Below the pieces are notes generated by a model. It ran no database searches. It saw only the letters and a program-made list of their open reading frames with translations, and was not told where the DNA came from. Source: Prochlorococcus sp. AG-363-P01 (GTDB lineage: Bacteria > Cyanobacteriota > Cyanobacteriia > PCC-6307 > Cyanobiaceae). From it: a DNA stretch of 59,286 bases. Position 1 is the stretch's first letter. The number at the start of each line of letters is the position of its first letter. The stretch spans positions 1-59,286 of the forward strand of contig QCGC01000007.1 in assembly GCA_003278225.1 (NCBI GenBank), in the 5' to 3' direction. The position numbers were made by a program, and so were the translations under genes. This document shows positions 58,018 through 59,286 of the stretch, one piece after another.

Positions 58018-59286
58018 ATGGCAGCAACATATCTTCTAGATCCAGTTCAAATTCTCCACGGATCCCACACGGGCATAGTTCAAGATGCTGTTCTAATAAG
58101 AAATGGTCAGATAACAGCTTTCGGGCAGGAAGCTCGCAAAAAAGGGGCAACGCTAAAAGTCAAAGCAATGCAATGCCCTAAGCAACTATTAGCGCCTTGT
58201 TTAGTTGATCCTCATTCAATCCTCGAAGAACCTCTTAATGGTCGTTGTGAAACCTTGGTAAGCCTTAGAAATAAAGCAGTTCAAGCTGGCTATGGGCAGT
58301 TGGCTCTGCTTCCAAGAAGTCCATCATGGAGAGACAGAGCCGATCGTCTCGTGGGTTTTAATAATCCCCATAGTGATGTATTAATTCACCTCTGGGGCAG
58401 TTTTAGTAAAGGCGGCAAAAAAGTAGAGCTTGCTTCTCATAGAGAATTACTACAAAATGGAGCCGTTGGAATAGCTGAAGACGATTCATTAATCCCTATA
58501 GGACTTCTTCAGCGTGGATTAACACTTGGAGAAATGGGAACATCACCTGTTCTTCTTGCACCAAGGGACGAAGATATACAGCAAGGTGGATTAGTTAGAG
58601 AAGGAGTAGAGACATTAAGAGCAGGCTGGGCACCAGATCCTTTAGCAAGCGAAACAATCCCTCTGAGGCAATTACTAGAGCTTCATAAGCAACACCCAAA
58701 TGTCTCAATCCGATTAATGAATATTTCGACTAAAGATGGAGTGGAAATGTTAGCCAATAGTCAAACCAAACCTATGGCTAGTGTATGTTGGTGGCATTTA
58801 GTTAAAGATAGTTCTGCTCTTTCTAATAATGAACTTGGATGGCGATTCGTTCCTTCATTAGGTAGGCCAAAAGATCGAATGGCTTTAATCAAAGGCCTCC
58901 TAGAGAAAACAATCACTGCAGTAGCCGTTCATGGAATTCCCCTAGATGAAGAAGAGACAAAATTACCTACGGATAAACGTTTACCTGGACTTAGCGGATA
59001 TCAACTGGTACTTCCAACTCTATGGCAAGAGCTAGTTGTCAACTCAGAATGGAAAGCAGAGCAACTATGGGAAGTCCTGAGCTTCGGCCCTTCAAAAATG
59101 CTTAATCAAAATGAAGAAAGGCTAGAAATTGGAAGCCGGCGATGGTTGTTATTCGATCCAAATAAAGCCTGGACACAAACTCTAAATAATAGGCAAGAAA
59201 GATACTGTGCCAATGAACCATTACAAGGAGAAATGATCTTAGGGAAGGTAATTGATTGTGGCCTTAAGACCGAAGAAGGCCAATCC
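58018..59286 (+). CDS. Dihydroorotase-like protein with degraded metal site, cut by the window end
   Basis: 423 codons are open to the last base, close to a full dihydroorotase (about 420 aa). The fold resembles PyrC: LLDPVQILHGSHTGIVQDAV (N-terminal strand pair) and LLAPCLVDPHSILEEPLNG, where a normal enzyme has DxHxHxREP. Here only the first His (66) is kept; the second is Ile and the Arg is Glu. In the region usually DHAPH it reads VAVHGIPLDEEE, so the catalytic Asp is also lost. It may be a non-catalytic partner of aspartate carbamoyltransferase. It starts 4 bp after the phosphatase stop. Confidence 0.82.
   Translation, partial: MAATYLLDPVQILHGSHTGIVQDAVLIRNGQITAFGQEARKKGATLKVKAMQCPKQLLAPCLVDPHSILEEPLNGRCETLVSLRNKAVQAGYGQLALLPRSPSWRDRADRLVGFNNPHSDVLIHLWGSFSKGGKKVELASHRELLQNGAVGIAEDDSLIPIGLLQRGLTLGEMGTSPVLLAPRDEDIQQGGLVREGVETLRAGWAPDPLASETIPLRQLLELHKQHPNVSIRLMNISTKDGVEMLANSQTKPMASVCWWHLVKDSSALSNNELGWRFVPSLGRPKDRMALIKGLLEKTITAVAVHGIPLDEEETKLPTDKRLPGLSGYQLVLPTLWQELVVNSEWKAEQLWEVLSFGPSKMLNQNEERLEIGSRRWLLFDPNKAWTQTLNNRQERYCANEPLQGEMILGKVIDCGLKTEEGQS

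Overview
The window looks like chromosomal DNA from a marine picocyanobacterium of the genus Prochlorococcus, most likely a low-light-adapted lineage. The support is: AT-rich sequence with very short intergenic spaces; a complete alpha-carboxysome locus with form IA Rubisco, CsoS1E and CbbX; both dark-operative and light-dependent protochlorophyllide reductases; PsbN and PsaM; the cyanobacterial alkane pair AAR/ADO; and many small unrecognised proteins. The genus and ecotype are inferred from gene content and remembered family sequences, not from a database search. I saw no rRNA, tRNA, CRISPR array or insertion sequence.

Layout. 1-5.5 kb is gene-sparse: psbN, a TSUP permease, several tiny membrane or unknown proteins, hisS, and what looks like a galE fragment. 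5.5-10.8 kb: a secreted or outer-membrane-like protein, dnaA, a pair of glycosyltransferases of the arsenosugar-associated families, and a GNAT acetyltransferase. 10.8-14.6 kb: an ABC exporter, hisG, glyoxalase II and RidA. 14.9-25.9 kb is the carboxysome region, read mostly on the minus strand in the order csoS1, cbbL, cbbS, csoS2, csoSCA, csoS4A, csoS4B, csoS1E, acRAF, cbbX. A convergent DUF3136-like small gene lies past cbbX, and csoS1D lies on the other side, beyond rdgB. 26-32 kb: chlN-chlB-chlL on the plus strand facing por on the minus strand, then psaM. These are the two alternative protochlorophyllide-reduction routes side by side.

32-40 kb: lipoate ligase-like protein, M50 protease, trpF, an SDR, and the accA-aar-ado block, which links malonyl-CoA supply to acyl-ACP reduction and alkane formation. 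40-46.6 kb: S1-domain protein, Tab2-family protein, PgeF/YfiH, an SNase-like secreted protein, ilvB, and a ferrochelatase with a chlorophyll-binding-like tail. 46.6-59.3 kb: a chromosomal tyrosine recombinase with a perfect inverted repeat inside its gene, cobO, pyrH-frr, an FAD reductase, an EF-hand transaldolase, an ftsI pair with an FtsL-like bitopic partner, a CPBP protease, a two-domain histidine phosphatase, and a dihydroorotase-like gene with degraded metal ligands that runs off the end.

I did not find a clearly new multi-gene system. The best leads are the inverted repeat in the recombinase gene, the 44-bp palindrome between psaM and the lipoate ligase gene, the galE relic, the FtsL-like protein, the dihydroorotase-like paralogue, and structured RNA candidates inside and upstream of the carboxysome operon.
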